A stretch of DNA of 64,000 nt, taken from positions 1,112,215-1,176,214 of the forward strand of contig KN832883.1 of NCBI GenBank assembly GCA_000827325.1, given 5' to 3'. The notes beneath the pieces are model-generated. The model was not told the DNA's origin and ran no database searches. It saw nothing but the letters and a program-made list of their open reading frames with translations. This document shows positions 10,778 to 23,957 of this stretch, in pieces. Position 1 is the first letter of the stretch, and every line of letters begins with the position of its first letter. The stretch is from Oidiodendron maius Zn (Eukaryota; Ascomycota; Leotiomycetes; Myxotrichaceae). The position numbers were made by a program, and so were the translations under genes.

Positions 10778-13230
10778 ATGATGTTCCCAAGCCCTGGGCC
10801 TATTGCCTTTGGGTTCCTTTTAGCTGCAGGCATGATCACGGCTTCAGATCAGTATGGCACTCAGGACAAGTTGGTATACAAAGATCCGTCATATACGGCT
10901 CTGGAAAGAGCGACGGATCTACTAGAGCGCATGACCTGGGAGGAGAAAGTTGGCCAAATGGGGGGCGTGCGAGCATTACTTGGTGCAGGCCTAGCGTTCA
11001 ATGAAACAAGTTACAATTCCATTCGGCAGTTACAAAATGGAATATTAGGTACAGTCATAGAGTGCCTTGAGATGCCTAGAGGTGTAGCGCTAATCCGATA
11101 TGCGATATTCATTTAGGGCTTGGCAACCAGTTGAACATGGCTCTTGACGTCCTCCCTATCGCCAACCAAGTTCGAGAGCAACAGCAGAAGGAGTCCCGAC
11201 TTGGAATCCCCTATATCATCGTCACTGATTCGGTCAATTCGATTTTCTTGGCCGGAGGAACACTCTTTCCCCCGACGCTCTCTATGAGCGCCTCATGGAA
11301 TGTACCCCTCTATGAGCAAGCGATTTCTTGTATTCGGGATGAACACGTATCTATTGGTGTCCGTTGGGTGCTCTCGCCGGAATTGGATGTTGGGAAAGAG
11401 CCTCGATATGGTCGGGTAGGAGAAATGTGAGAAACTCAGCCTTACGATGCGGCGAAAACGTTATTAATATTCAACCACAGGTATGGCGAGGACCCGTATC
11501 TCAGTGGGATATTTGGGACATCATATGTCAAAACCATGCAAGAGAAGGATGAGAACGGATATATGAAAGTTGCCACCACAATCAAGCATTTCGTGTACGG
11601 GCTACCAAAGGGTGGCATCAACACGGCAAGCCAGAACGGAGGTGTTAATCACATCTTTAATGATTTGGCTGCTCCATTCATCGCAACTATACGGGACGCG
11701 AAGCCCGCCTCACTCATGGTATCATACGCGACAATTGATCGCGAGCCCATGTCGGCTAACAAGTTCATGATCCAAACCGTTCTCCGCGAGAAGATTGGAT
11801 TCGAGGGAGTCGTTATGTCTGATGCAGTGGCTATTTTGCACCTGTTCACGCAGTCAAAGGTGGCCACTAGTATAGAAGACGCAGGTCTTCGGGCCTTGAG
11901 AGCAGGCTTGCAGCTCGAGCTCTCTCCATCTCAGCCTGCGGTATTCCCAACTCTTCTATCGAGTGTCAACATTACTTGGGTCAGAGAATGCATTAATGAA
12001 TCTGTTCTGAAATTACTTCTGGTCAAATTTGAATCGGGAACATTTGATGAAGCGTTGCCGCAGCTCGAGGATGCGCGAAATACACTGCGCTCGGACATCC
12101 ATCTTGATATCAATCGGAATATCTCCCGCGAGTCAATCGTCTTACTGCAAAATGATGGCATCCTTCCACTACGCAAGAAAAGTGGCAAGTGGCCCAGAAC
12201 CGCGATAATCGGACCCTTCGCAAACATTCTCAATGCAGGGTCTTACGCGCCAAATAACTCCACGAATAGATCGTTTGGCAAATCTTTCTATCAATCAGCA
12301 GGTGCAACATTAGGATCTGACGCAGTGCAATTTGTTCAAGGAGTTAGTATCGTTGGAGATAACACCTCCGAAATTGAAGCAGCCGTCCGAGCAGCTAAAA
12401 GCTCAGAGTTGGTGGTCCTAATGCTGGGATCGCTATCAGTCAACCCAGTGGATCCCCTCTTTGCACAGCGTACTGACGGCGAATTCTTTGCACATGCAGA
12501 CCTAGGATTTCCTGGACAACAACAGAACCTCTTAGATCAAGTCCTTGCTACTGGAGTACCGACTGTGCTGATTTTGAGCGGAGGTCAATCTTTTATTTTA
12601 AACGATCGAACCAGACAATCGAACGCCATCTTGCATTCGTTTCTGGGAGGCGAATACACAGGCGATGCTCTTGTTGAGATCTTGACAGGACAAGTAAATC
12701 CAAGCGGAAAGCTCACGATAAGCATGCCCCAAGCATCTGGGGCGGAGCCTGTGTATTATGACTTTCTGCCTTCTGATAACCAGGGAGGACCCGGATCCTT
12801 CATTCCTGGCGTCGACTTCTCATCGGCATGGCAGTTTCCAAATCTGACGAGGACCCCGCCTCTTCCATTTGGATTCGGAATGAGTTACACGAACTTCAAC
12901 TTCTCGTCCCCCAAGATTTCATCTGGTGATGCAATCCAGGTGTCAGTAGCTGTCTCAAACACTGGTGGGATGGCCGGCAAGGAAGTTGTACAGCTATATT
13001 TCCGTCCAGAATACTCCATGATGGAATTCCCCGTGAAGAAGCTTATCCGCTTCACTAAAGTTAGCCTCGCCCCTGGCGATACCCAGACCGTCACTTTCTC
13101 GGTCCCGACTTGGGACCTTGGCTACTACCGGAATATGGAATGGCAAGTTGACCCTGGCGAGTACATGTTTTGGGTGGGTTCAAGCTCAAGAGACCAAGAT
13201 TTAATGCCTCTTAATATCACGATCATTTAG
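10778..13230 (+). CDS. secreted glycoside hydrolase family 3 (beta-glucosidase/beta-xylosidase type)
   Basis: Predicted 776-residue enzyme. Exons 10778-11048, 11117-11426, 11481-13230; introns 68 and 54 bp keep frame and rebuild GRVGEMYGEDPYLSG. The frame opens upstream with TTG; the first ATG (MMFPSPG) begins a hydrophobic signal-peptide-like stretch ending near TASDQ. Domains in order: GH3 N-terminal barrel with RLGIPYIIVTDSVN, KHF and the nucleophile motif GFEGVVMSDAV (Asp308 by family rule), a GH3 C-terminal domain, and a fibronectin-III-like C-terminus (PLPFGFGMSYTNF onward). Family enzymes remove terminal beta-linked glucose or xylose outside the cell; the exact substrate cannot be read from sequence. 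The GH7 and GH6 cellulase genes lie 14-20 kb downstream. Confidence 0.9.
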
Positions 13231-13749
13231 AAATAGTATTTCGAGGATTATGAAGTTAAGATATGAAGGTATTTCGAAGCTTCTTCTATATGGGTACTCT
13301 AATTAATTGAACTGAGTTTGTCACCTTAATAGTAGTTAGTATCACATTGCCCACGTACTGGCTATCCCACGTTGCCAGGGTAATTTAATATTCAATCTAA
13401 ATTGTTTGACACTTAGCTTATAAGTATTTCCTTTCTAGTTCTTCATGCTATTATAGACTTAATTGTTAACTAAACCATTAAGCGTGTAAGACTTGGAAGT
13501 ATAGAGGGCTAGCCATAGAGTGCTACTCTTTTGAATCAAATACACTTTAGTACATATTAATGTCTCGTAATCTAGTTGAATATGTAACTACTTATAGAGA
13601 TGAAGGAGGGTGTCGGATCTATAATTTACTAGTTGAAAAGTTTATATTTTATTATAAATAGAGTGGTACTTTCGTGCTAGGTAAATTACGAAATGGATAG
13701 CCCACAATGGTGGAAACTCCTACTGTTGATACCAGCATAGGAGGAATTC
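13231..13749. other. intergenic between converging GH3 and S10 genes
   Basis: AT-rich 3' flanks; no gene recognised. Confidence 0.4.
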
Positions 13750-15695
13750 CTACGTCGCTACTGGCAGAGCTGGAAAAGTCTCCGTGTGCGTAGCAGATGC
13801 TGTACCATTCGTGGCATAATTTTCAGAACTAGGAACAGTACCGGTTGCAATATCAACCCCCTGGATTGCCCGTTCAAATAGCGAGTAGGAAGCAAGTGCT
13901 ACAAAAGTATGTCAGTGAACTGTAAGAATCAAGAGTCCCTCAAAGGTCATGACTTACGTTGAAAGTAAGGAACTTGATGTCCGCTTTCGTAAATCCTCAC
14001 GAAACTGAAATTTCCCTGCTCCCGCACAGCACCGTATTCTGTTCCATCAACCAAAAATGGTGCGTATCCCGCAGCACGAAAATCTTTTGCATGAGTATAA
14101 TTGACGGCAAGACTGACTGCTTCTCCACCAAACCAATTACAGATGTAATCCGCATCACCTGAATACATAATAATTCGAACATCCTTGTTCAACAGGTCCT
14201 CCAAATCTAATAAAGGGGTTGCGTAGACGAAGTCGCCCGTCTGTTGAAAAGCGAAGTATACCTCATTATTAGAAGGGGTGTAGTTAAGACTAACTCCCAT
14301 AGCATTCTGAATTTCGGCTTGATTCAGATACTCTATGAGCGGCCCAACCGGGGGAACAGCAGCATCAGAAGATGCTCGAATATCATAAGTACCTCGTCCA
14401 GAGTATGCATAATATGGTCCTAGAGATATTAGACAGTCGAAACGAGTCGCAGGACTGAGTTTGCTTCACCTTCTACATTGTCTCGGCACATGTCTTGTGC
14501 TTCTGCGCAAATTGCTTGTGCCCCAGGAAGTGCCAAATCCGTGGAGCGACAGAATTCAATCTGTTGAAGACACCCATTGTCCATGTTCAGCGCAAATTCC
14601 ATATAGTCATATACAGTTTGGTTGACAGACACGACACCATATGTATTCTCGACAGCAAATTTCGGATAATAGGGTGCTTGAATGTAATAATCTATAAGAC
14701 CATTTCCGATCTGCACTAAAGTTAGCTCAGATTATAACTGATAGAGAGCAAGATTGACTCCAAACGTATTGAAACTCAGTTCATATCCAGAGAGGGACCC
14801 ATTTGCGATGGCTTGGTTCTGATCGAAAAAATAATCGTAGAAGACAGGACCATCTGTAATTTACATTTAGCATGTTGAGGGTAGAGGACTAATAAAAAGC
14901 GCGACTCACAATGCCCGCCATAGGATTCAGTCCACAGATTGAACGATTTCGACTTTATCGCTGAATCTAGGTGATCCAGATTTGTGAAAAATGCTTGAAT
15001 GGTATGCCATGCGGCCACAGCGGCCAGGCTAGTAGTATCAGTCAAACTTGCATCCACGATTGGCCATTCTGATAAGTCAGCTATGTCTCGAAAAGCTGTG
15101 GAATATACGAACCCCCTGTTGCTGGAGCCTCAGACGGAGGCAGATAGAGACCGGTGTTTGGATCGATGGACCCTGGAGCTTCCTCCGAGTAAGAAAATCC
15201 AGTTCCAACAGGCTGCGAGAGGTAGAGCATATTCGAATGATTTGACCACGAGTATGGATTATACACCGGAGTTGTGCCGTCTGTCACTTTGCATGGCCCA
15301 TTTTCTAAAGGAGTCAAAATAGTACTAAGAAATGCATAAATTATCGGAGACGTACCAATGAAAGCTGCAAGTAGAGAGTCGCTGCCGGGACCGCCAGTGA
15401 GCCAGAGGGTTGTCGGGGCCTCAGCTGGGTTTTCTCTGGCTTCCAAAAACCAAAAGAAGATGTGCGTTTTAGGATCCAGATCAACATATCCTGAATATGT
15501 CTTTACTCCAGGAGTTGTTTCGCAAATCTCCGGGTTCTTGTACCGAATATGAACACCACCAGGAGACGATATCGTTCGTAGGCCTGTTGGTTGAGCTGGA
15601 ATCTGCCTCTCGCCAATTGAGGCCTCACTGAAGGAAGAGAATAGAAGAGTCAATATCCAGGCGCGGACAGCCTTTCGGGAGAACATGATCGGCAT
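13750..15695 (-). CDS. serine carboxypeptidase, peptidase family S10, seven exons
   Basis: Predicted 545-residue secreted carboxypeptidase that removes C-terminal residues from peptides. Exons (minus): 15695-15356, 15304-15113, 15068-14910, 14853-14759, 14710-14470, 14419-13958, 13898-13750; introns 51, 44, 56, 48, 50 and 59 bp, all in frame. A signal peptide is present (RAWILTLLFSSFSEA). Family landmarks in order: LWLTGGPGSDSL, ENGPC, QPVGTGFSYSEE, the nucleophile motif TESYGGHYGP (Ser226), YSGDADYICNW (Asp433) and ESGHQVPY (His490), so the Ser-Asp-His triad is complete. One donor (14758, GTCAAT) is weak but gives the expected IGNGLIDYY join. Start is the first Met of the open frame. Confidence 0.92.
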
Positions 15696-17064
15696 AGTTC
15701 GCTCTGGCGCAGTCTTGTTTCAGGGGATATTAGGAGAAATTTTATAAAAGTCATCTACCCTCCTCTTCTGATGTATATAACAAGTCGAAGGAGCCATTTC
15801 ACGGCCCCCGCCGGTCAGCTTATACGTGGGCGTCCTGCAGTCTGCGTCCAAGCAACAGTCTTACAGTCCAGGTAGGTACAATCTAGGTCTAGTTCACCGA
15901 CCTATTATGGAAATGAATAACGAAAATCAGAAAGAAAACAGCGAATTAATTAGGATCCTCGGCTTGCTCCGCGTAGACACCCGTATTCGCATCTGTATCT
16001 GTCTACAGTTAGACGCAATTGAAAATCACCTGTATTGAGGCAATATGGAGCTGCAAATGAGAAGCTGAGCGAAAGATGTGTTCCAGCTGAATCGTATATA
16101 GTAATCAGGGATTAGCGACACAAGAAGGCCAAAATAAACATCTCTATAACCCCAAGCTTAGGACAACCTTCCAAACTCCGTACGACATAGAGAAAATACT
16201 ATATATATTGTGGAGAGCGAAATTATTGGTATTATTTAGTAAATTGCTTAATTAAACAAGGTACGAAAGATCCAAAAGTGGCTAGACGAAGTAAGCTTAC
16301 GTGTAAGCTATGAGCTGGACCATGCTTTTCTTTTTCTCGCATATCAATCTGATTTAGGCTGCTCGTACCTGGATACTACCATTTGATGTCGGTGCTAGTT
16401 TGAGAGCATTGTCTCGCTCATGTAGCGAAAATTGCACAAAAGATTTATCGCTATGGGTATATAGAGCATCCTCCCAGTCCTACTCACCCCACCACCTAAA
16501 TTTCATCATTTGCATATAGGGATAGTATTAGATGCTGCGAAACTGCTTCCTTTTGGGCTATAATTATACTTCGTTACAAAGCTAGCAGGCCGCAGATCAT
16601 ATTACTTTAGTAATATAGCCTAAACAGTTACCTTTCCAAAATATGCATCTATCTGCTGCTAACCCCTATGAAAGCTGACTGAAAATCTGTCTGACCTCGC
16701 TTGACTTGTCCTATTCTGCGAAACCCACAATTCATTCGTGGCTTTGGGCTTAGCTCCCAAATTGTCCAAAGATCTTACCAATATTATGTTCACGGACACC
16801 AATGAGATCCGTGCGTTGCGGGCTGTCAAATCAACCCTTTTCGTGCCTTTTCCGTCATCCGATTCATTCTTCGCTGTTTATAGAAAGGAACTGATTACGA
16901 TGGACGTTCCTGGATTACGACGTTGTTCGCTGAAATAGTTAGTTGCCAGTGTTTAAGTCATAGCCAACGTTACTATCTTTCTTATTCTAAGTCATCTTTC
17001 AACTATATTGTATATTGTATGTGTGTCCTTTATCTATGTGCCCATTTAAGACAAATCATGTAGG
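15696..17064. other. intergenic, S10 promoter and P450 3' flank
   Basis: A TATA-like element (TTTATA on the plus strand, 15741-15746) lies about 46 bp upstream of the S10 start. ORFs 15826-16038 and 16738-16938 show no protein-like composition. Confidence 0.4.
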
Positions 17065-18609
17065 TTAATACATTGATATTTTCGTACCATAGGTATTATA
17101 AAAAGACACAGCCTTGGCTTCTTTGAACGGCCTTAGGTCCTGGCTTGCAATGACCGGAAACTCCTGCAATATTCGAACTATCATGTAAGATATTTCTGTT
17201 TGAGCCATCTGCTGTCCCATGCAACTTCGTGGGCCTGACCCGAAGGGCATAAAGAATCGGTTGCTGGTCGGCTGCAGTGTCTTCCACCTTTCGGGTTTAA
17301 ATTCGGCCCAAGTCTGGCCATAGTATCTCTGACTTCGATTAAGTGCATAGGTACTCCAGACAATGGTGGCTCCTGCGGCGACGAATATTTGGCCGAGGCC
17401 ATCTGAACCACCACCTCTGGGAAGCGTCGTGTCTCGAGTCGCTTGTCGCGAATGCGATACCACGGGAGAGTACAGACGGAGGGCTAAATGAGGATGAATA
17501 AACTTAACTTCTTGAAACGGGCGTTATTGCTTACCTTCTAACAAAACGAACCGGAGAAAGCTTAGCCCTCCAAGATCTTGTTTGGTTGGCGGGTTGCCAT
17601 TTAGATAAGAGATTTCCGCTCGTAGCTGTTGTTGGATGTCTTGCCTCTGGGACAAGATGCCTATGATATTGGCAAGCAAAGCTGTCGTGGTGTCGAAGCT
17701 GGCGAAGAAGATATTTTGGAGTTCCGCCTGGATCTGGCCTACTCCGACGCCATCGCTTTCCATCATGCGAAAGCACGATGGGGCGGCAGATTGAGAATGG
17801 AGTCCCGGATCAGAGATAATCATATCTAGTTGGCTCCTGAAGAATGCCTTCATGCCATCCACAACATGAAGTAATCGTCGATATGAAGGTAGCAGCTCAA
17901 GCCATGCAAGAGCCCCGACGGCAATAAATGTCCCCGAAGGAGGTTCGAAATCCTTAACCAAGCCCAGGAAATGCCGCGCATCTTCAGCTGCCTTCCCGCC
18001 CAGAAGAGATTGGGTGGATTTGCCAAAGAGAAAGTCAGTAACAATGTCAAGCGTAAAACGCGCTGCAAGCACCTGGAAGTCGAATGGCTGCCCATTATTC
18101 CCTCGGATAACCTGGACGAGATCCTGTAAGTGCGGCTCGACCAGTGTGGGCTCATCAAGTGCGGTTCTGGCAAAGAGAGGCTTCAGTACAGCCCTAGATC
18201 GTTTCCAGTTCTCTCCATCACTCATAAGGATTCCATTTCCGACATGCTTTGCAGCTTCTTCAACCCAAGCCGATTTTCCATAGCAGTCGAAGTTATCAGT
18301 CGTAACTGCGCGGATATTCTCTGGATCGATAGTATATATGCAGTCTTGTCCGAGAGAATTTGTGCTGAATGTAGGTCCAAATTTCTCGTGGCGCCTTCTC
18401 ATCCCTTCAGAGAGCTCGCCACGGTGGAACTCTCGCCATATCTGTACCGATAGGTCAAGCCCCCCTATCGGGTCAAGGTGAGGGTAATTGGTGATAGATT
18501 CACAGCCAAAAGCCTTGGCTTTTCGGCGCAAGGACCATCTATGAGAAATCTCGCGAGAAATCCAGAACAGCAAAATACCGCCAGGCAGGTATACAGTTAA
18601 AGGTACCAT
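17065..18609 (-). CDS. cytochrome P450, CYP52-like
   Basis: Predicted 497-residue membrane-anchored monooxygenase. Exons (minus) 18609-17535 and 17483-17065; the 51-bp intron 17484-17534 falls exactly in the ExxR motif. Landmarks: N-terminal hydrophobic anchor (VYLPGGILLFWI), FGPTFSTNSLGQD and NWKRSRAVLKPLFAR segments, I-helix FASFDTTTALLAN, EALR at residues 358-361, FKPERW, and heme loop FMPFGSGPRSCMG with Cys446. The layout resembles fungal CYP52 enzymes, which hydroxylate alkanes and fatty acids at the chain end; substrate is inference. It is in tandem, same strand, with the membrane-protein gene upstream. Confidence 0.9.
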
Positions 18610-19248
18610 CGCGACATGAACTCTAATCGCCTCTACAATTGCACAGAGGAAAAGAAAATTTGTGGTTCAAGTTCATCCCATCCCGTTCGCGTACAGAGAG
18701 GTAGCCGGCATCTCCGTGGCTACCTGACGTGGCCATATGCCCCAGTTATCTGTCATGCATCATTGGTCCCTCCTAAAACTTCTTGACGTGTACTGCATAT
18801 TCCAACATCCGCCTCGGACCGAGTCTTAGGTCCCTCAAGGGCGGGTCGTAATCTAGCTTATTATAGCAGTTCTACCTCGCCCAGGACCCTGCTTTTCTTC
18901 GTTGGTTGCTGGTTTGGGCTCCCTACATCGCCGGTCCACTGGATCGGTAAAGATGAAAGTGGGCCGCAACGCTCATTTTTTTCCCACGCCCACTAGCACA
19001 GGGTAACAGAAACCAGGGTCATCTGCGGACGATGCTTTGTTAGGCAGGTAGGTAAGAATATTAAAGCTCAGATGACGTCAAATCTTCCACGATAATGATT
19101 ATGAGTATCTTAGAGGCTGTGCACTCATTGAGGGATATTGTCCGTAACTAATTAACTGCTGGATTATCCAATTCTTCTATCAGGCATCTCTCCTAGCTTT
19201 ATCGGCTTTTGCCTTTTCGTCGGTTGGTTTCAAATATCCAATTCCACC
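18610..19248. other. intergenic, P450 promoter
   Basis: No gene recognised; contains the CRE-type palindrome at 19073-19080. Confidence 0.4.
19073..19080. promoter_or_regulatory. palindromic CRE/ATF-type site upstream of P450
   Basis: Exact palindrome TGACGTCA, the consensus for CREB/ATF bZIP factors, about 465 bp upstream of the P450 start codon in the 639-bp gap before the next gene. Function is inference. Confidence 0.4.
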
Positions 19249-20630
19249 TTAGGGCGGTACATCGATTCTTATCCGATGTGCGTCCTCCGCATGCACAAGG
19301 GCCGGGTTATTTTGGCCCTGGCAATTCTGTCGCTCAATTTCGTGTGAGCCTCCTCTTTCGTACATCTCAGTAGCATCAGCTCTGGCCTCAAAATTTTCAT
19401 ATTCTTCTGAATACTTGAAGTCGTGTTCTGCCCTATTATCTTAGTAGCTCCAATACTTTCATAGCATAATTGGGCTTACCGCAAAAGATGTCAATGGCGT
19501 TAAAAATAATGGTACCAATTAAGACCAAAGATAAGACCTGACCGAAGCCCATGCGTCCCTCATCGCCCTGAATGTTTATCTGATTCCAGCGCCGTATTGT
19601 GATCACATCAAATGTGTTCCAAATATTGAACAAGACATACACACACCAAGCCGCTGGCCAATAACAATCACCGTAAGACCAGACTGAGAGCCATAGAACA
19701 AAGACAAACCAAAAACCTCTGGAAATTGATACCAAAGCAACATTAGAAATTGCTCCAAGCCACTGCAGGTATGTGGACTGCGAGGTGATTTCATGCAGTT
19801 TTTTTTGCGAATTCTCGTAACAAGTCTTAAGCTTGTCGCTGACACCTCCAACTATATTAAAATACCAGTCATTGAGTTTCCTGGTCTTTGGGAAGGTAGC
19901 TGATAATATAGCGATACAGAACAGTGCGAGCCCAGCCATCCAGGGAATGGGGGATGAGCCATCTTCGTACCGATCACAAGGACCTCCGTCATCAAGCCAG
20001 TTGTTCTCTTCTCGCACAATGATATACCCTTGAAATGACAAGCCAAGAATGCAGCTGCAAAGGATAGTCACCCGCCGGACCGTGATGCGAAGGTCGGCCT
20101 TTGAGTTGAAATCCAAGAAGTCGACTCGACCAGTCCAGAATGAATTGAGAGTGAGCCACCAATACCCAATAACGAGATCCTCATGATAATAGTCGATAGA
20201 ACCAATCTGGGCCCAGCCAGCCGTTATGATACCAATACCCGTGACCGCTTGCAAGTCGCATAGTGGGCCAAGGAGTTTCTTACACTTCTTTGCAACAATG
20301 AAAAAGCGTTGCGTACTAAGATCTGATTTCAAAACCGGTTTTCGCTGGCCGTCCTCAGCCACTCTTTTCCCTCTGTCTCTTGGGCGGAGAATGTATCGCT
20401 TGTGCGGATGCCGCAAACCATCAAGCACCTCATAAACGGCTAGCACTCCGGCCACAAAGACTGTAATCCAAGAAATCGCGACGAAAGATGACAGTACCTG
20501 CAAATTTATTAGTACTGCTTGTTTTGTTCATGCTTCAGCGGCAACAGACTCCAAGTCCACCGATTTCGGGATCAGGGTCTACATCTGTTTTGCAAATAGA
20601 ATTTGGCGGGTACCATGGTTTCAGACCCAT
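19249..20630 (-). CDS. fungal multi-pass membrane protein of unknown function, three exons
   Basis: Predicted 425 residues. Exons (minus): 20630-20550, 20497-19480, 19427-19249; introns 52 and 52 bp. The first exon supplies the true start (MGLKPWYPPNSICKTD) and an acidic segment before the first membrane span. Hydrophobic spans follow (VLSSFVAISWITVFVAGVLA, ITVRRVTILCSCILGL, WMAGLALFCIAIL, FWFVFVLWLSVW, VLSLVLIGTIIF), giving roughly six to seven spans. CDLQAVTGIGIITAGW resembles a motif common in uncharacterised Pezizomycotina membrane proteins. The third exon encodes an acidic soluble tail (EHDFKYSEEYENFEARAD). No catalytic motif is visible. Confidence 0.75.
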
Positions 20631-21994
20631 AGTTGCGTTCCGTATACGTTCGTAGGAGTAGTAATATTAACAGTTAATGAGAATAGTACTTCAACCCTAC
20701 TTAGGTATGGCGATGTGTCTTTATTAAAGCTCGCCCTCAGTTCCTCGCTAATACGCTCAGCTTTCCCGTCCACCGCCACATTTTGGTGGCATTTACTAAA
20801 GTAGCCAATCTACGGCGCCGACAACGATCAGATGAGTACAGCCACCAGAAAAAAAAAGCAAGATTTCAAGATTGCCTGGCGCCATAAATTTATAGTACCT
20901 CGGGGAAACGGAAATATGAATAGGCTTCTATATTGTCACCTTTAAGACACTCGCCCCGAAGAATAAAAACAGGTACAATCTCGTAGAACATCAACTAGTA
21001 CTAGATTAAGGAATACAACCGAGTAGCTTTGTTGTTGTGTGTAGTTACCCTATGGATCTTACTGGATCTAAGATAGTTAAATTATACACTGCAACAAATA
21101 TCTCATAAATTTTCAACAGTGTACTGCTATCATATCTCCAGATCAAACAAAACTCAAGACTGTCTTCTTTGACTTTATAGGACCATGTTTCGACTGGCAC
21201 AGCAGTATAGTCCGGTCTTTGCCCTCCTTGATTCCTAGCACTACAGTGTCTAAGCTTGCACTCAAATAGCGTAAAGAGTACTCTATAGATAATAGTAAAT
21301 GTATCAGTTAGAATCTTTAGCCTAAGGATATCGATCAAACTCTTGTGTGTATACTTGAAGTTATACTCAACTGATTCCCCAACTGCCTGGCTTACTTTAA
21401 TAGTGATATCAAGACATAAATAATTGAAGTATAGCACTCTTAGTATACTTGGCTAGAGGTTTAAAAGGCAATATAGAGTGTCTAAGAACTTAGCCTTAAA
21501 ACTTTTATTTATATAAACAGCACAACTTGTCTATAGCTTGATCCCACTTGCTCTTTAAAGTTGAATTTTAATATATTATTTTCTAGTTAGTTATTAGGTA
21601 TATACAAACCTAGTCTGGATATATAAGAAAACATTACAACTTATCAAGCTTGGAGTAGAGGAGGTTATAATAGTTGTAGTGTATTTATATGGTTTGTAAG
21701 GGGTCCAGAAGAGTGCGATATAGACTATTTATATCCGTCAATGGACTGACAATATATACAAGGATATAGAGAAAGTTAAAACAGAGTTTAATACATTTTT
21801 GGATGGTATAGAAGAACTCCCTACTGTAATTGCAAAGATATAAATTCAAGAGCAAGAGATAAACAGACAATCTCGGCCGTGATAGTTCTGCAGTCATATC
21901 AAAAGCAGGCCAGAAACTCACCAACCACAAATACAATGCTAACGAATAAAAAACCTCAGTTTTGAACTGTGTTGATTATGCTTTCATTTTTCAA
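20631..21994. other. AT-rich intergenic region with possible ORF relics
   Basis: Minus-strand ORFs at 21045-21437 and 21685-21936 include a protein-like stretch (PDYTAVPVETWSYKVKED) but cannot be joined into a gene and match no family I recognise. They could be decayed gene or transposon remains. Confidence 0.3.
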
Positions 21995-23790
21995 TTAAAA
22001 ACAATTTATAACTTCCTGTGCCTCGAGGAGCTGGAGATAAACACCTACATGAAATGATTAGCTATCAGAGAGATAAGCAGAGAGAATAAGATGTACCTGC
22101 AGCATTCCACCTAGCATCCATTGCAAGAAATGTCTCTCTCAGGTACTTCACAGTCTTAGATGATTTTGACGTTTTTCGACTCAAGCGCATGTTTGCCCTA
22201 CAAATATGGTACGCAAAAAATAGGCCCCATGGCGGCATATCCTCGGGGTTGCGACATGAGAAGCATTGTTTTTCAACTAGGTTTGTATGTATCCTCTCTG
22301 TGATTTGTTGAACGACGACTCTTGCATGCTGACATCGGTCCTTATCAGCTCTGCTTACACAATCAGAGTAAAGCCAAGGCGTATAAAGAGCAACAAGAGT
22401 GCTATATAGGAATTGTTAGAAAAGTTCAAGAGCAAGGTAGGCAGACATGCCTGTAAGCAAATGTGATTTGATCATAGTCTGGTAAGTCCAAGTCTAGTGA
22501 AGCAGTAATCATTGACTGAAGGGTCCGATCCAATTGTATCCAGATGTTGTCATGTATCGCCATGTCACCAGAGACATGGTGCAGAACTTGGCCCAACAAT
22601 CTCGCGGCTTGGCATAATAAGGCAAATTTACTCATGTGATCAGTCATCGGCGAAGATAACGTAAAGGAATCATCTAACCGGACAATCTAAGGCCTTCATA
22701 AGCACGCAGAAAACTACCGAGAGTATTGAAACCTACCCCTTGGTCCCAAGCTGCGTCGTCTGCCGGTAGAAGGTCATCTAATCCAGGATCCGCTGTCGAA
22801 AACGGTCTCCCGGGGCAGCCTATACTCACAAACCTATAACAGTTATTAATATACAATCAGGTGTAGTAGTCACAAGAGCAGATTGAAGGTGAAACGGAGT
22901 GGGAAGCGCACCGGTCTAAAATTATAATTGCCCACCAAACTCTCCTCCTCTCCTCGACCTCAACTAAAGTGAGGACTCTTCGTGTATTCATTGCTCCACT
23001 AATATTAATACCAAGAGCATGCGCGTACCGGGCACATGCACCAATAGACAAGTATGCTGCAGGGTATATAGCATGTCCAAGTTCGTAGAGAGCTAAAAGC
23101 ACTCCAGCCTGTAAAACCGGGATAGAAAAGTGATTAGAGCCTTCAACTTCGAGGTAGAAATGCTTAGTAGCATGATACATGGCGGTCCGAGGATTCCGCG
23201 GACTTGTAGGGGGTAGCGTTGTAATGAGCTTGAGGGCGAGTAAGAGAAGGGCAGCGTCTGGTCGAGATTGGAACGACGGCCGCAGGTAGAATTCATGGAA
23301 ACGTTTTTTAGATATAAAAGGCATCCATGAATGTATATGTTCGAAGAATTTAGACGCAGTGATGCGAATTTCATTCACATCTCCCAGCAGATGCAGAATG
23401 TGTGTTGGGACGGGAGTAGCGACTTGAGAGATTTCAACCTGCCCATGCTGTAAGATGATAGGATCCAAGAACAACATGGTTGGAAAGTCAATGGATTGGA
23501 CTTCCGCCTGCTCGTCATTGACAGGCAAGCCATACCGCAGTCGGTCGGATGGAGATACGGGATTACAATTTTGTTCTGGGGTACTGTAGCTGCATGCCAA
23601 ATTCCTCCTATTCCCATTGCTGTGAGTCCAGCTGCAGCGGGACAGTGTGATAAGATATGATAGAATCAACTCACTTAGAGCACAACGAGCATTTAGGAAG
23701 TGCCTTGTTGCATTTCTTCTTCCGTGCCTTACATGAAGAACACACTTGCCGTGTTTGATCGCGACTAGTGTCACTTTTACGTGTTTTCAT
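21995..23790 (-). CDS. Zn2Cys6 transcription factor, six exons, one GC-AG intron
   Basis: Predicted 503-residue nuclear regulator. Exons (minus): 23790-23675, 23619-22912, 22833-22737, 22686-22451, 22401-22097, 22044-21995. Introns are 55, 78, 50, 49 and 52 bp; every join keeps frame and restores family-like sequence (LDRFVSIGCPGRPFS, WDQGIVRLDD, FAYSTLVALYTPWL, WNAAGVYLQLLEAQEV). Intron 4 uses a GC donor (AG|GCATGT). The N-terminal zinc cluster is CSSCKARKKKCNKALPKCSLC with a last Cys after NRRNLAC; the final spacing is a little longer than usual. A fungal-specific transcription-factor domain follows. It is divergent from the SDR gene (512-bp gap with CGG-rich motifs), so it may regulate it. 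Confidence 0.85.
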
Positions 23791-23957
23791 GATGGGGAAG
23801 GATGATGGCTGGCCACTGTCCAGCTGTACTAGTCAGGTTGTAATAGGTACACGGAGTTGGGGACGTGAATTTGGATGAAGGAAATGGTAATGCGAAGAGG
23901 GTGTAGTGCGAATGGAATGAATGTGAGCCGCCACTTTGAGCGTATTAAAATAATTAG

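Noticed and set aside
21045-21936. Minus-strand ORFs as a gene
   Set aside because: They could not be joined into one frame and match no family I know; AT-rich region.
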